A stretch of DNA of 64,000 nucleotides from Pampus argenteus (Eukaryota > Chordata > Actinopteri > Scombriformes > Stromateidae), in the NCBI GenBank assembly GCA_036937835.1, contig CM072881.1, positions 6,494,501-6,558,500 on the forward strand, read 5' to 3'. The position numbers and the translations under genes were made by a program. Below the pieces are notes generated by a model. That model saw only the letters and a program-made list of their open reading frames with translations. It did not search any database and had not been told where the DNA came from. Shown here piece by piece: positions 1 through 11,713 of this stretch (the first letter of the stretch is position 1; the number at the start of each line of letters is the position of its first letter).

Positions 1-2125
1 AGGTTCCTGAAACGCATCTACAAACACTTGTAGAGCTGGCAAATGAACACGCGTCATCTTGTTTTATTGAACCTATACATAAACAGAAATAATTTTATAA
101 TTTTTTTTTTTTTTAGCATGAACTGACCCAGGCAGGCTGTTTCTCACTGCCTCCGGTATTTTGGCTAAGCTACGCTAAACACGTCCTGACTTCAACTCTG
201 TATGTAATATAAAGACGTGAGTTTTGATATCGATCTTAATTCATTCTTGGAAAGAAAACTAATGAGCGTAGCACATTCCCAAAAAAGATTCGACGGTTTG
301 TAAAGATGGAGCATGATTAAATCTGCCATAACACCTGTACATGTTGGAGACTGAAGCCAAAATTCAGCATTTTGTTTTCCCCCACGTACATGTTTATTTG
401 TTGGTAAGGAACACATGGTACACTCCTTTTTTGCTCTCTGTCTTTTTGTCTCCCACTCATGCAAGGTGGTTTACAGAGCAGCAGAAACAGGATGATCTGC
501 ACCCCCACTATGCCTCCTCTACATCTGGCTGCGTTGTGTTGAACCTCCCAGTTAGGCCGACAGATAAGTCTCTGTGATGGATACAGGGTGTCACCATTCA
601 AACCTCGGCCTATCTATTACAGAGCAGCAGCCGTTTCATGTGGTCGCTCAGTATATATGTGTGCAAGCTGGTGTTATATGTGTGTGTGTGTTCCTTGGCA
701 GAGAGAATGGTTCACACATTGGGTCGGTGGTGTGTGTGAGGCGAGTGGGTGTTTGGAAGAGATGTGACTGGAAAGGGAAATTATTAGTGGGAGTAGAAAA
801 CTGAACAGCAGAGATAGTAGAAGATATAAAGAGACAAAGTTGAGAGAGACAGATGGAGGGAGGTAGAGCCCAGAGATGGTGGGGGAAAAAAAAAAGGCAG
901 CATAAGTCTCACTTTGATGCATGTTCATCGAATCATATTTTACAATCAAAAAATAGTTCCTGCGACGAAGTAGATTTTGACAATCTATTATTACAGACAC
1001 ACTTCCACCTCCCGTCCCCACCACTCCTTCACCTCTTTCAAAAAGTCATAAACTGACTGAACTCGAATACATTTGTGCACAAGTTAGTGCTTGTGTGTGT
1101 TTGCATGTAAAGCAGTATTTACTTCTCTCTGCCCACGAGCTTTCAGTCTTGGGCGGAGTTTGCTCTGCAGTCCACTTTAGTCCAGTTGTCAAGGCCCCTA
1201 GAAGCTCGTAAACCTCAGTATAATGGTAAGCCCCTCCTCCCCAATCCACCAGCCACTAGAAAGTTTCAAGACCCCCGGGGGGACACTCATCACGCCTGCT
1301 GACCGGTTAGGATACAGAGGTAACAGGCCTGTGATCAGGGAAGAAGTACTTACAGCTTAACTCAGCAAGTGTTGTCAAACAGCCTGTGAGCCAGACATTT
1401 ATTACACCCGTAGCGTTACAATATGAGACGATATGTGCATATCTGTGTGATGTGAAGCAGAAATAGCAGGTTTCCTGTAATGTCGGTGAACTTTTTTTTT
1501 TTTTAGGTAATTTTTTATTTTATTAAGATATGGATGATGGATAAATGTAAAGGTAGAGTCATTATTTTCTGTATGAAAGAGACTGAAATGGAAAGAAATC
1601 TGGAAAAGCTGAATGACATAGTGTAAGGCGCCTGGCATGTGGAAAACAATGTTAGAAGAGTAAGAGAATAAAATGGACAGGTTTTAGATTTTTTTTTTTT
1701 TTTTGCAAGAGAATGATTTGGAAAATATACAATGTATCCTGGACAGCTCAAAAGAAGTATGATACATTTAAATCCATTATCTATATCCTCATACAAAAAT
1801 CTAAGGTGGCGGGTGCTCCAGTGTGGGTGTGTTGGACCAGAATTTGCATCGTTATCAGTAAAAAAAAAAGAGGTTGTGTTGAGACCTTGTCAGGAATGAA
1901 CATGTTTGTACTGTGGTTAACCCTGCCTGCCTCAACTTATCTTATTCCAAATTGTAGCTTCTCGTGGTTCACAGATGCCCGTATGTATCCGTGGGAGACC
2001 GAGCGACTCGGTGCTTCTTCAGTTTTCCAGCTGTGTAAAAAGTGCTGTCAAAACATCCAGACTGGCTGCTGATCAGAAGTAGGAAGAAGGTTGTAGAGAA
2101 CTGTCAGTCACCAAACCAATACTAT

Positions 2126-2166
2126 ACACACACACACACACACACACATACACACACACACTCACA
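2126..2166. repeat. CA microsatellite
   Basis: About 20 nearly uninterrupted CA units with one TA and one TC interruption. Confidence 0.9.
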
Positions 2167-2678
2167 CAGAGGCCAGGGACAGGTTCATTTCAGCACTCAC
2201 CCACATGTAAACAATGACAGCTAGGGGTAAATATTCTAAAGACATGGAGGTTTATGTATTTATAGGTGTGTGTGTGTGTATTCATATTCTACCCATGTAC
2301 TGGCAGTAGTTGTGACTACAGTGTAGATCATAGTCAGTAAAAGCAGACTGATGCAGTAAAAGCAGCCCTGGAGCAACATAAAGCCAACTCTTACAGTAAA
2401 CATTTTTGCCCCTCAGCTAAATTACCAAAAACAAATGCAGCTCTCCATTGTTTTTTTTATTTTTATAATGAGTTGATTTTCAGACCGGAGCTCACGGTGT
2501 GTTTTTTATTTTCCCCCATGTTCCTGGACGGCAGCAGAAATGCAATTAAAGTCATTGTTTCATTAGGGCATGTTGCCTGTAAGCGGGCATTAAAAACACC
2601 ACAACAGAGCTCCAGTACCTTGTCGGGTACACACAGCTTTTTGCGGTCAACCCCATTTTTTTCTTGGTTTCTTCCCTC

Positions 2679-2680
2679 TT

Positions 2681-2715
<35 letters not shown>

Positions 2716-2725
2716 TGCACACACA
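2679..2725. repeat. Compound TC/AC microsatellite
   Basis: A CT-rich run passes directly into an AC run, a typical compound fish microsatellite. Confidence 0.9.
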
Positions 2726-4369
2726 TAATTAGAACTTAAGTCTCAAGCAATTAGAACCCAATCAAATTTTCCTTTGTGCTTGTCAACAATCTTTCCCACA
2801 GGCATTTTTTTCACTCATTTATCTTTTTATGCTTGCATGCTCTGACCATCCTCCATTTTTCCAGAGTTGTTAGTCGGCATATTCTCTCCCTTTTTTGTCT
2901 TTCTCCATCTGCCTGTTTTTCTGTCCTGTCTCTCTCTATCGCAACCTCTTAGTCTCTAACCTTTCTTTCGGTCGCTGTGCAGTGTTTTGCATTTGAAAGG
3001 ACCACCCATGGGTCAGGAGGGGGCAGATACTCAGAGAGGAATTGGTTTAGAATATTAATTGTTTTCTTCGTTGTTTTTTTTCATGGGAAAACTGCCCGCA
3101 TTAACACTGCCTGCCACTTTCGTTCTAAGTCTCTGTTCTGCATAAACAAACTGCAGTTTATGCAAGCAATGCTGGGGATATTGGGTTTGAAGTGGCTAAT
3201 TCCTAGTAGAATTTGTATAAGCTTTTAGTATGGCAGCTTACAACATAGGGAGTAAAATTCAGTCCATTCAGTCCGATCTGTCATTGAGCATTTCTCTAAC
3301 TTGCCTTTTTGAAAAAGGAAAACGTTCTCTGTATTTACTGTCCATAAGATGGATTACAGCTCTTACTGTTAGAATGTAAACATTTGTGAGCGCAAGCAGT
3401 CTAACCACACTCGCTGCTAAGGTCACTTTTTATAAACTCTTTAGCTGTAATTTCTGCCATATAAAATCGTTTATTGCGTGGTCCATTATATGTGACCACT
3501 TGACTGGCCATCAAACTCGATGCGCATCAATCTGAAATGGTTTGAGACTTGCAGGAAATGGTATTAATTAAAGGATAATAGAATATTACAGTTTTTAAAT
3601 AATTTATCAATCCTGTCTAGACAAATGTGGTTCACTGCATTGATGTTGTAGAGCTTTTAGTCATTACAAATTCCAATGTATTTTTTATTTTTTGTAGGAC
3701 AAACTTTTGTTTTGTTAAGGTTGAGATTAAATTTTGTGTGTGATTGAGGTCTTACTTCTTGTCTTCACAAATCCTGATTTAGTTAATCTGACCTGCATTA
3801 ATTGTTTTTTTTCTTTCTTTTACATTTGGTGGTGGTGCATCTAACCAATAAAGATGACATTATCACATTATAAAGCTGATGTATGGATATCCTAATAGTA
3901 AAGTGTCCATGAGGCGCATTAGCACTCATGGAGTTGTGTTTCTGGCCATCTGGCAAAGGTAATACATTCTCCTTTTTCCGCATTTTTACTACTACTACTA
4001 CTAAGAAAAATATCTAGTTTCTTATGATGTTCACCACTAGCATTCTGTTGCTGGGCAGGCAAGGTGTAGGGTTTATCGAAGAACAGCCCCCTTCTACTCT
4101 ACACAAGCATGATTAAAAACAGTGACACCGAACCAAAAACGGTCCATTTTTGTGCCATAAAGCAGAAGTGAATTGCATAGTTGGGTGATAACCTACTGCT
4201 GCTGGCAAAATACTAAAACTTCAAAGTAAGCTTTTTGCTGCTCCACTTATATTTTCTAAAAATGAACTTGAGTTATCGATTGATATTCCAAAATCAATAA
4301 TGTTGAGAATTAACTTATTTAAGGCAGCATTACTTTCTGTATTCTGGGCTGTCACTCCACCCTACACCA

Positions 4370-4720
4370 TACCGTGTTATTACATCTCTAGTGACCCTCA
4401 GAGACTGACGAGATAAACATTTCTTGCCCGGAGTTTCACCAGCATCTGTCATGCTTCATCTTTTAAACAGCACGCTAACAATAGCGTGGACCTTAATTGT
4501 CAGCCGTATCAAGCCTATAACCGGACTACCCGTGAGGAGAGGTATCGGATGGTAATCAGCACGGCAGCCTACGGTTAGTGCTGTCACTCAAGAGCCTCTG
4601 ACGTCACAGTGGCGTGTCTGTATGATTAGTTTAGGTTCAGATCTTGCTGACCTGCGTTGTCACCCGCGATCAGCGTCCTGCAAGTGCCTGTAATGGGACA
4701 AACATTGTTCATTAAGAGTT
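4370..4720. promoter_or_regulatory. Candidate downstream regulatory block
   Basis: A repeat-free block about 8 kb downstream of the sox9 promoter. It contains a SOX-type AACAAT at 4477-4482, a CTTAATTGT homeodomain-like site at 4492-4500 and a perfect palindromic CRE, TGACGTCA, at 4599-4606. No coding frame is seen. Conservation cannot be checked here. Confidence 0.3.
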
Positions 4721-4794
4721 TGTAGTGTTGTAAATTAGAACTATGTATTATCTATCCATGATGTGTACTGTTTCCTATTATATAGTATTTAGTC

Positions 4795-5127
4795 ATTAAA
4801 AGGGTCAGTTCAACCTTAAAAAGCTTTACAAAGCCAAACCATATTTTCTTACTTACCACTTTAGTGATTCCCAGCTAAGCAGATGCTTTCGGAGAAACAA
4901 TGTTCTGGTTACACTTTGATAATCTAAACGGTGTGATCAGCTTTAACTGGAACTACTTTCTACCAAATTACTAAATTGTTTTCGGAGGGAGGCTGAAATC
5001 TCACTAAATCTAAAAACCTGGACAAGTAAAACCAAAACTTTTTGCATGGCTAACCACCAATAGTTGTTGCCACACTGTTGTTCTTTATTTAGTATTTTTG
5101 TTTTGTTTGGGTGAATTGATCTTAAAG
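4795..5127. mobile_element. Short inverted-repeat element (MITE-like)
   Basis: The left end TTAAAAGGGTCAGTTCAACC is an imperfect inverted copy of the right end, read in reverse complement as CTTTAAGATCAATTCACCC. AAAGGGNCAGTTCANCC termini are a hallmark of an abundant non-autonomous fish element, as I recall it. Length is about 330 bases with no ORF. The family name is not assigned. Confidence 0.55.
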
Positions 5128-5149
5128 ATAGATGATAAAGGCTAGGTTT

Positions 5150-5740
5150 CTTTGTTTTGGGGAATATACTTATTTGCTTTCCTGTCGAGGGTTAGATGAG
5201 AAGATTAACACCACTTTCTTGCCTGTATGTTAAAAATAAAGATGGAGTCAACAGCTACTTAGCTTAGCTTAGCTTAGCTTAGCTTAGCTTAGCATAAAGA
5301 CCGGATGCAGGGGGAAGAAGCTAGCTTGGCTTTTTCTAAACATAACACAATCCACCTACAAGCACCTCAAAAGTCTTCTGATTTACGTTATACAATACAA
5401 AAAAAAAACATTTAAATATAACAAGTTGCAGTTTTATGTGTCGGCAGCAGTGACTTACTGATATCTCTGCTTGTTGCCCGGTAACTTCACGGTAATGAAG
5501 ATTCATAAATTAATTCCCAGCTAAGAAATAGTCCAACACATAACCCTCCGTGAAGGTGTTACCTTCACAAAGAGCCAAGCTAGCCATTTCCTTACGTTTC
5601 AAGTCTTTGTGCTAAGCTAACATACTGCTGGATGTCGCTTCATATTTAGCATACAAACATGAGAGTGGTATCAATCTTCTCATCCGACTCTTGTTAAGGA
5701 AGTGAATAAGGATATTTCCCGAACTTTTGAACTATGTCTT
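5150..5740. mobile_element. Foldback element with AGCTT tandem core
   Basis: The left arm (about 5153-5335) and right arm (about 5555-5738) are imperfect reverse complements. Both contain GATGAGAAGATT next to a CCACT or CCACTCTCATG stretch, a GGGAATATAC/GGGAAATATCC end, and GCTAGCTTGGCT near the centre. This matches a very common acanthomorph repeat whose core includes CTTAGCATAAAGACNGG. The left arm carries seven CTTAG units (5258-5292). It is non-coding and was probably mobilised by another element. Confidence 0.75.
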
Positions 5741-7050
5741 CTAATAAAATGTCACCTTTTTTGGATGACAATGACTTTATAATGAAAAAAATATATATAA
5801 AAAGCCATATTGGGCTTTTCAGTAGCTACAGTAATACTACTTTAATTTGATTGTAAAACAAGGAACTCGGGGTTACAGTTTATTTGGCGAAGACGGCGCT
5901 CATGCCTCTGATGTGACGCGACTCGTCTGCTTGGCTGTCTGCTGTGGAAAACATCCATATGAAACATGTCATCTGTCCTGTGCTTGTTACTACCATTTCC
6001 CCTGTCATGCGAGCGCTGGAGAGACTGATGGCTTTTTCAGATGAGACGATCTGCTACTCGTTCTTGACCACAGTCCGCCCACTCTCCACCTTTTTGATAT
6101 CCTTCCATGTGTCTGTCTCGCTTGTTTACCCTGTTATCCCATCTCTCTTTCTCTTCCTCCATCTTTCTCTCTCTCTCTCTCAACATCTGCGGACTGTGCA
6201 CTGCAGTTAACTGCATATATCACTTAAAAAACGTCTCTGTTTATATAGTAACTTTTAATTTGAAGAACTTCACCCTGCTCATGAGCTTAGATAGATACGT
6301 CTCTGAGTTAACTCTCAAACTGGCATCTGAAACATCCAGTTTCCCCTTATTTCCCCCTTCTTTTTTTTTTTTAAATAGTCTTAACATTTTGAAATGTAAA
6401 ATCCCCTGACTAATAATTTTTTTTGACGGTTGCGTCATTCCATCATATGGAAATATTTTAGACGTCTTGTGCTTTGGAAGTATTAAGTTCTGCAGGCAAA
6501 AACACTGTTTGTCCGTATCGCATGAGTATGTAAAGACTGTCACAATATTAAATGTTTGCACATATTGTTTTCTCAAAGCGTCAGGTGATATGTGCGTGGA
6601 GTTCATATCATGTGACCTCTGTCACCTTTTGGCACATATTGGTTTTTTTTCAGTCAGTGTGCTGTATAGAGTTTCTGCTCCAACGGTGGCTTTTTGCTTT
6701 ACGCGCTCAAACTGTGTTGACATGTTGGCATCTAAAACCCTAAAATTGTAACATCATATCAGTAACGGGAATATCCAGAACTCTAAAACGACCCGACCTC
6801 TTTCATTATTCAATGGTTGTGATAACTGAAAACCCTTTTCTTTCCAAATGGTTCCTCATCAGGACAGAGCTGGAAGTCTGCAGTTCATCAGCAGTCATGC
6901 AGTACGTAGTAAGTAGGTCTTGGCTACATTTCTGTCTCAACTGTTGGGTTCCTCAGCCCTCCTTAAATGAGCAGGCCCCAATGAGTATGAAAATATTGTG
7001 TCGCCTAACACATAATCCACATCATAGGAAAATGGTGTTTGGTCCCCCGG
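5741..7050. other. No gene or clear element
   Basis: A/T-rich unique sequence with a CT-rich run at about 6150-6182. Short open frames have no recognisable protein content. Nothing else is supported. Confidence 0.6.
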
Positions 7051-7059
7051 CAGTGTGAC

Positions 7060-7930
7060 ATCACTGTGTTTCCCTGCTTTGACCTTTTGTCACATGCCAG
7101 CTCTGAAGACCAGAGAGGAAGGGGTCTGCTGTTCAAGCAGCTCGTGCCCGCGCATATATATTCAGTATCTAATACTTCGGAAAGCTAGTAAGATACAACT
7201 GGGGAGAAAAAAAACAAGAAGTAAAGGGACTTCAATGTCTGCTGCCGTCGTTTGCGTTTTTACTTGCAGTAATTAGTTGTGATAGTTCTCATTTTGTTTG
7301 AAGGGACACCAGGAATAAATCCACTGTTCCGTAACGGGTAAATTGTACAATGTTCCTGAAATTTCCACACTTTCAGCATCTGTTAAACGGCACCATTATC
7401 AGTGTCCATAGTTTGTTGTGGTGAAGCTAAAAAAAAAAACTATTATTACACCTACTGTTGTCCAGCTTTCACGTCAAATCTATTTATAAAACCCAAACTC
7501 ACAAATTTACCTGACAATCTGTACAACAGACGACATTCATGTTTGGAACCCGGAGTATCGTCTAAAATATTAAGTCTGGAGACAATTGGTCCAACTAACT
7601 TGTCTGTGTATCCGTAGCCTGATATAGCTGATTCCTCTGTGTCCAAAACGCATCAGGAAGCCACACTGTTGCGCTGCCGGCGGCAATGGACACTTTCCTG
7701 CTGCCATCAACACTTGCTACTGCAGCAAATCGACCCAGAGTGTCGTCCCCCAACAAAACCATAATTTTCTCCTCTTTTGAGTAATGTTACTTTGATTTTT
7801 ACAGTTCCCAGATGTTAGAAAATAAACCCGGTGTATTTGTAACCTGTTTCTATAGCAACCATCGGGGCTTGGGTCCGAGAGCCGCTGACGGGGTTGGTAA
7901 GTCAGAAGGGAAGAAGAGACTTAAAGCATT
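7060..7930. repeat. Probable dispersed repeat
   Basis: The segment around 7640-7920 (GTTTCTATAGCAACCATCGG with the adjoining cysteine-less, ORF-free sequence) resembles a dispersed fish element that I recall only approximately. No terminal repeats could be pinned down. Confidence 0.3.
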
Positions 7931-8690
7931 GATTTTTGTCTTTTTGATGGGATTTTGGATGTTTGAAGTTTTTTTTCGACTTTGACTGGATAAACTAATC
8001 CTCAGTAAAAGCTTTACGGAGCTGATAATTATTGGCCATCACACAGGATTGCATTAGATTGCTCTTATGTAATACTGTAAATGCATCCACCCACACTGTG
8101 TACTTTATATCTCAAGTGTCAGCCTTTAGAAACCAATAAAGACTTGACCGTTGGGCCTTCTGAGTTACAGGTTTTTACCAGCATGTGTGTTTGCTAAAAC
8201 ACAAAACTTATCAGGTTTTCTGAGGACATCTGTCATATGAAAAGGTACTTTGTGGGCTTTGTATGAATGTCTGCCCCTTTTACTAGGATTTATTTTAAGC
8301 AGGACCTGTGCACCCCACTTTTCTTGCTCTCCCAAGTATCAGCTATCGGAATAAATTCAAGAGTATTTTCAGTAGTTTTACCGACCTCACTATATCGAGT
8401 GCCTCCCTGCAAGTCCCCCTGAGCCTCACAACCCCCTGCTGCTACCAGCTGACAGGAGAGAGGGAGGAAGAATATAAAAGCAAGGGGAAAAAAAACAAGG
8501 CTTCTGGGAAAACAAACACTAGTCCCGTTTCTTGGCTGTCGTCTCTTAACCCTTTCACTCACTCACTCCGGCATGTGAAAAAACAAAATCTGTTGGGACG
8601 CGGTTCGGTGCGGTACGGTATCGATTGCATCGCTGAATGTATCTGAAGTTTTTAAATCGGTGGAATAGATGACAAACTGTTCTTTCTTTT
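7931..8690. other. No gene; flank beyond the sox9 polyA site
   Basis: Only mixed-composition sequence is visible between the probable repeat and the inferred end of the sox9 transcript. Short frames on both strands look random. Confidence 0.55.
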
Positions 8691-8715
8691 CTTTTTTTAA
8701 TAGCGTTTTCTTTTT

Positions 8716-8721
8716 TTTATT
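8716..8721 (-). terminator. Polyadenylation signal AATAAA for sox9
   Basis: TTTATT on the plus strand reads AATAAA on the sox9 strand, preceded by TTTGC and followed by an A-rich stretch. It is the first canonical hexamer downstream of the stop codon, 1.54 kb away. The cleavage site itself cannot be seen. Confidence 0.65.
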
Positions 8722-9259
8722 GCAAATACATATACAAAAAGATTCTTTAAAGACATTACAAATACATGGCAAGATCGCAGGAGTGGGGGGAGAAAAGAAA
8801 ACAAAAAAAAGACTATTGGAAACATCAGTTCTTTGATATTGAGAGAGAAGGAAATGGAGCTTGCAGAGCAGAAAGGATGGACGGCCCCTCTTAGCGATCG
8901 CAGTAAAAAACCTTATAACTGAGATAACATTTTCCAGTTCTTTCAGCCTTCGTTTAAAGTCAAACTCAAAAGTTAAATTCACAAATAACAAATAATCCGT
9001 ACACGTTTCGTTAAGATAGTCCCCCCCTGACCCTCAGAAAAAGGCAAATACATATATAAAATAGACATTTTAGATAAGATAAATTAAAGGAAATGATTAC
9101 AGCATGTACCATTTTGTCTAAGTACCCCCTGGGTTGAAAACAAAAACAAACAAAAACAAACAAAAACAGGGAATTTATATGCTGTCTACACTGTAAAGAG
9201 GACAATTAGTTATGAGAATAGTATGCAAAATAATAATTACTTTGAAATAAAATTAAAGC

Positions 9260-9275
9260 TAATAAATAAATAAAG
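9260..9275 (-). promoter_or_regulatory. AU-rich element in the sox9 3' UTR
   Basis: On the sox9 RNA strand this reads as overlapping AUUUA pentamers containing the UUAUUUAUU nonamer typical of mRNA-destabilising AU-rich elements. It lies about 980 bases after the stop. A role in sox9 mRNA turnover is inference. Confidence 0.5.
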
Positions 9276-9853
9276 TTTTTTAAAATTGGATTTGACCAAG
9301 GGGGACGGTGGAGGGGAGTGTGGTGGGAGACTGCAGGGGGACACCCGAGGGGGTCAAAGGTGACTTCCTGTAGCTGTCAAACACATGCTGTTAGATGGTA
9401 AGTGTAATCTCAGCTGTGGCCATGGCACGCACGCATTCACTCACGCACACACACACACACACACACGTATACAAATTGTTAGAGAAAACGTAATATTCAA
9501 GGCACGGATGGTGAAAAGAGCTGCAGTCCTCCCCTTCGCACCCTTCGCACCCTTCGCCCACCCCCCCTCAACACAACATTGTGAAACCGAGTCTCTTTTT
9601 CGCTGTATTGCCTAATAGCTTTTCTGATCATCATGACACATAATTTTGAAGGAAAAAAACAAATCAACAGCATAACGGCTTAAATACAAACCATACTTGC
9701 TGAATGGCACAAACAACGGTAAAAGAACAAACAGAAATCCTCGCATGAAAGAGAACAGAGAGAACCAGATACGGCACTAACGATGAAGGGTTAGTTACTG
9801 AACCGGTTAAAATATAAAGCTTTAAATTTTATATCTACAGGTACAAATAATTA

Positions 9854-9885
9854 CCCAAACCCCCATCCCCCACCCCCATGCCCCC
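9854..9885 (-). other. G-quadruplex motif in the sox9 3' UTR (RNA sense)
   Basis: On the sox9 strand there are four runs of five G (9885-9881, 9877-9873, 9871-9867, 9864-9860) with loops of 3, 1 and 2 bases, plus a further GGG at 9856-9854. This satisfies the classic four-tract, short-loop rule for an RNA or DNA quadruplex. Confidence 0.6.
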
Positions 9886-10256
9886 ATGGGTTACAAACTG
9901 CCAGCGTATGATGGAAAAAAAAAAAAAAAAAAAAGATACATACACAGTACCTACTGAAATATCAACAATCATAAGTCCTCACAGAGGATTTTCTTAAGTC
10001 TTTTCATCACTCTAAAAATATATATATAGTTTCTATCATGATACAATAGCAAGGCACGACGTGAGCCAATCACAAGTCCAGCTCTCTTCTTGGAATTCAA
10101 GTGTCTGATTCATGGGAGCAGCTCTGGTGGAAGAGGTCTCCCTGAAGTAAAGTGTTTTTGGAGTTGTGTGTGTGTGTTTGTGTGTGTGTGTGTATATGCA
10201 CGCATATGGCTGTACACGTCATTGTGTTTTTGTTGTCTCTAAGTCTGCTGGTCGGC

Positions 10257-11071
10257 TCAGGGTCTGGTGAGCTGGGTGTAAACCGGCGCCTGATCCCAGT
10301 GCTGCGGGCTGCTCTGGGGGATGGAGGGCACCCCTGTGTTGTCGGCGATGGGTGTGTACATGGGCCTCTGGCTGGGGCTGCTCATGTAGCTGAAAGTCGA
10401 ATACAGCCCTGAGCCCTGCCCCGCCCCCGCATGGCTGTAGTAGGAGGTGGCGGTGGCGGCGCCCCCCTGGTGGTCGGAGTATTCGTACTGCTGCGCCCTG
10501 GTGATGGCCGGGTAGGAGGAAGGGCTGTAGTGCTGCAGGTTGAAGGGGCTGTAGGTGACGTGCTGCGGGGAGCCCTGCTGCTCGCTGAAGTGGCTCGGGC
10601 TCAGCTGCTCTGTCTTGATCTGGGTCCTGTGCTGGGCCTGACCAGCCTCTGAGCCGCTGCCGCTCCCCAGGGTGGTCAGGGTGTGCTGCTGCTGCTGCTG
10701 TCCCTGCTGGCTCTGGCTTTTAGCCAACCAGGCTGCAGCGCCTCCTGCCTGCGGGCTGACCGGAGCGCCGCTGCTGATGCTGTAGCTGCCGGTGTAGGTG
10801 ACTGCTGTGGTGTTGCCAGGGCCGCCTGCAGAGCCCGGGTGACCGTTGGGTGGGAGGTACTGATCGAACTCGTTGACGTCAAAGGTCTCAATGTGGGAGA
10901 TGACATCGCTGCTCAGCTCGCCGATGTCCACGTCACGGAAGTCGATGTTGAGCTGGCGCCCGCCGGGGCCATCGGTGAGAGAACGGAGGCCCCCTTCACG
11001 CTTTAGGTCCATCTTGCCTGAGCTGACATCCGTTTTTGGGGTGGTGGGAGGGGTGGGGGGGCCCTGGGAGC
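10257..11071 (-). CDS. sox9: SOX9, coding exon 3 (transactivation domains and stop)
   Basis: Begins after a CATCTTCCAG acceptor at 11072 and ends with TGA at 10259-10257. It brings the protein to 500 residues, close to the 509 of human SOX9. It starts with the conserved Pro/Thr segment PPTPPTTPKT (Thr236 and Thr240, the known FBW7 phosphodegron threonines of SOX9). The middle transactivation region contains ETFDVNEFDQYLPPNGHPG (residues 291-309). The mammalian Pro/Gln/Ala block is replaced by a short Gln run (about 349-358) encoded by a CAG repeat. IKTEQLSP at 381-388 carries a consensus SUMO site, and the C-terminal activation domain ends in PVYTQLTRP. No frameshift or missing key residue is seen. 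Confidence 0.98.
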
Positions 11072-11278
11072 CTGGAAGATGGAAACAGGATAAGATAAAT
11101 TAGATGAAGTGCTTTTTTTTTCATGTTTTGCACTTTTAAAACAAACCAGCAGAACATTTAAAAGGTTTTGAGTGAACTACAGAAGAAAAAAAGGTGTTTA
11201 AAAAAGGCATTAAAACAAACAGTGAGTGACGTGTAACCACAGAGGCGACTGGAATAAACATCTTTTCCGTCTGCTCAC
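11072..11278 (-). other. sox9: sox9 intron 2
   Basis: A 207-base GT-AG intron (donor GTGAGC, acceptor CTTCCAG). It contains A/T-rich unique sequence only. No element is recognised. Confidence 0.95.
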
Positions 11279-11529
11279 CTGAGTGCTCACCGGGAGAGTG
11301 CACCTCTCCCATGCTGGAGGCAGGGGAGTCCGCCTGCTGGAGAGCTTTGAAGATCGCATTAGGGGAAATGTGCGTCTGCTCGCTGCCGTCCTCCGCCTCA
11401 CTCTGTCCGTTCTTCACAGACTTTCTCCGCCGGGGCTGGTATTTGTAGTCCGGGTGATCCTTCTTGTGTTGCACCCGGAGGCGCTCAGCTTCCTCCACAA
11501 ACGGTCGCTTCTCGCCTTCATTGAGCAGT
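11279..11529 (-). CDS. sox9: SOX9, coding exon 2
   Basis: This 251-base exon starts after a CACAG acceptor (AG at 11531-11530) and ends at a GTGAGC donor (11278-11273). It completes Arg146 and encodes residues up to the first base of Gly230. It holds the second half of the HMG box (LLNEGEKRPFVEEAERLR...HKKDHPDYKYQPRRRK). The C-terminal basic nuclear-localisation stretch is at about residues 179-186, with Ser183 in an RRKS context that corresponds to the known PKA site near Ser181 of human SOX9. The conserved segment THISPNAIFKAL begins at residue 198. Reading through the donor remains open for a while, which makes a longer but false ORF. Splice phases match those of other vertebrate SOX9 genes. 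Confidence 0.98.
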
Positions 11530-11713
11530 CTGTGCGTAAAAAAAATAAAAAAAACGGTAAATGTACTTTTTTTCAAAACAAAAAAAAAAAAGGCGAAATA
11601 AAATGTTTTTAAATAATGAAAATCATACATCGTTTGAAAGGGTCGATTACGACCAGATAAGAGGTTGCATACATATTCAACACTGCACCCGTAAACCTGA
11701 AAAGGAGACTTAC
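11530..11713 (-). other. sox9: sox9 intron 1
   Basis: A 184-base GT-AG intron, tiny compared with mammalian SOX9 intron 1 (several hundred bases). The sense strand carries long T-rich tracts ahead of the acceptor, giving a strong polypyrimidine region interrupted by A. No ORF or repeat is visible in it. Confidence 0.95.

Larger units (their letters stand above)
1..4360. other. Downstream flank, no gene
   Basis: No ORF has coding character. It contains CA/TG microsatellites (about 2126-2166, 2679-2725), T/A homopolymers and unique A/T-rich sequence. A stretch at about 3430-3600 (ATATAAAATCGTTTATTG and a TTAATTAA) is quiet and homeodomain-motif-like, but support is weak. Confidence 0.6.
8700..10256 (-). 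other. sox9: sox9 3' untranslated region (inferred extent)
   Basis: The first AATAAA on the minus strand after the stop is at 8721-8716, so cleavage is expected around 8705-8690 and the 3' UTR would be about 1.55 kb, in line with the long 3' UTRs of vertebrate SOX9. On the RNA sense it contains a CA repeat 65-92 bases after the stop (10193-10165), four five-G runs (9885-9860), a three-unit U/G-rich tandem (about 9169-9137) and an AU-rich element (9275-9260). No other canonical AATAAA lies between, so a shorter isoform would need a variant signal. No coding potential is seen on either strand. Confidence 0.7.

Noticed and set aside
10431..11103. Plus-strand and alternate-frame ORFs opposite sox9 exon 3
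   Set aside because: They are antisense or shifted shadows of the G/C-rich sox9 coding exon, with no independent domain or start context.
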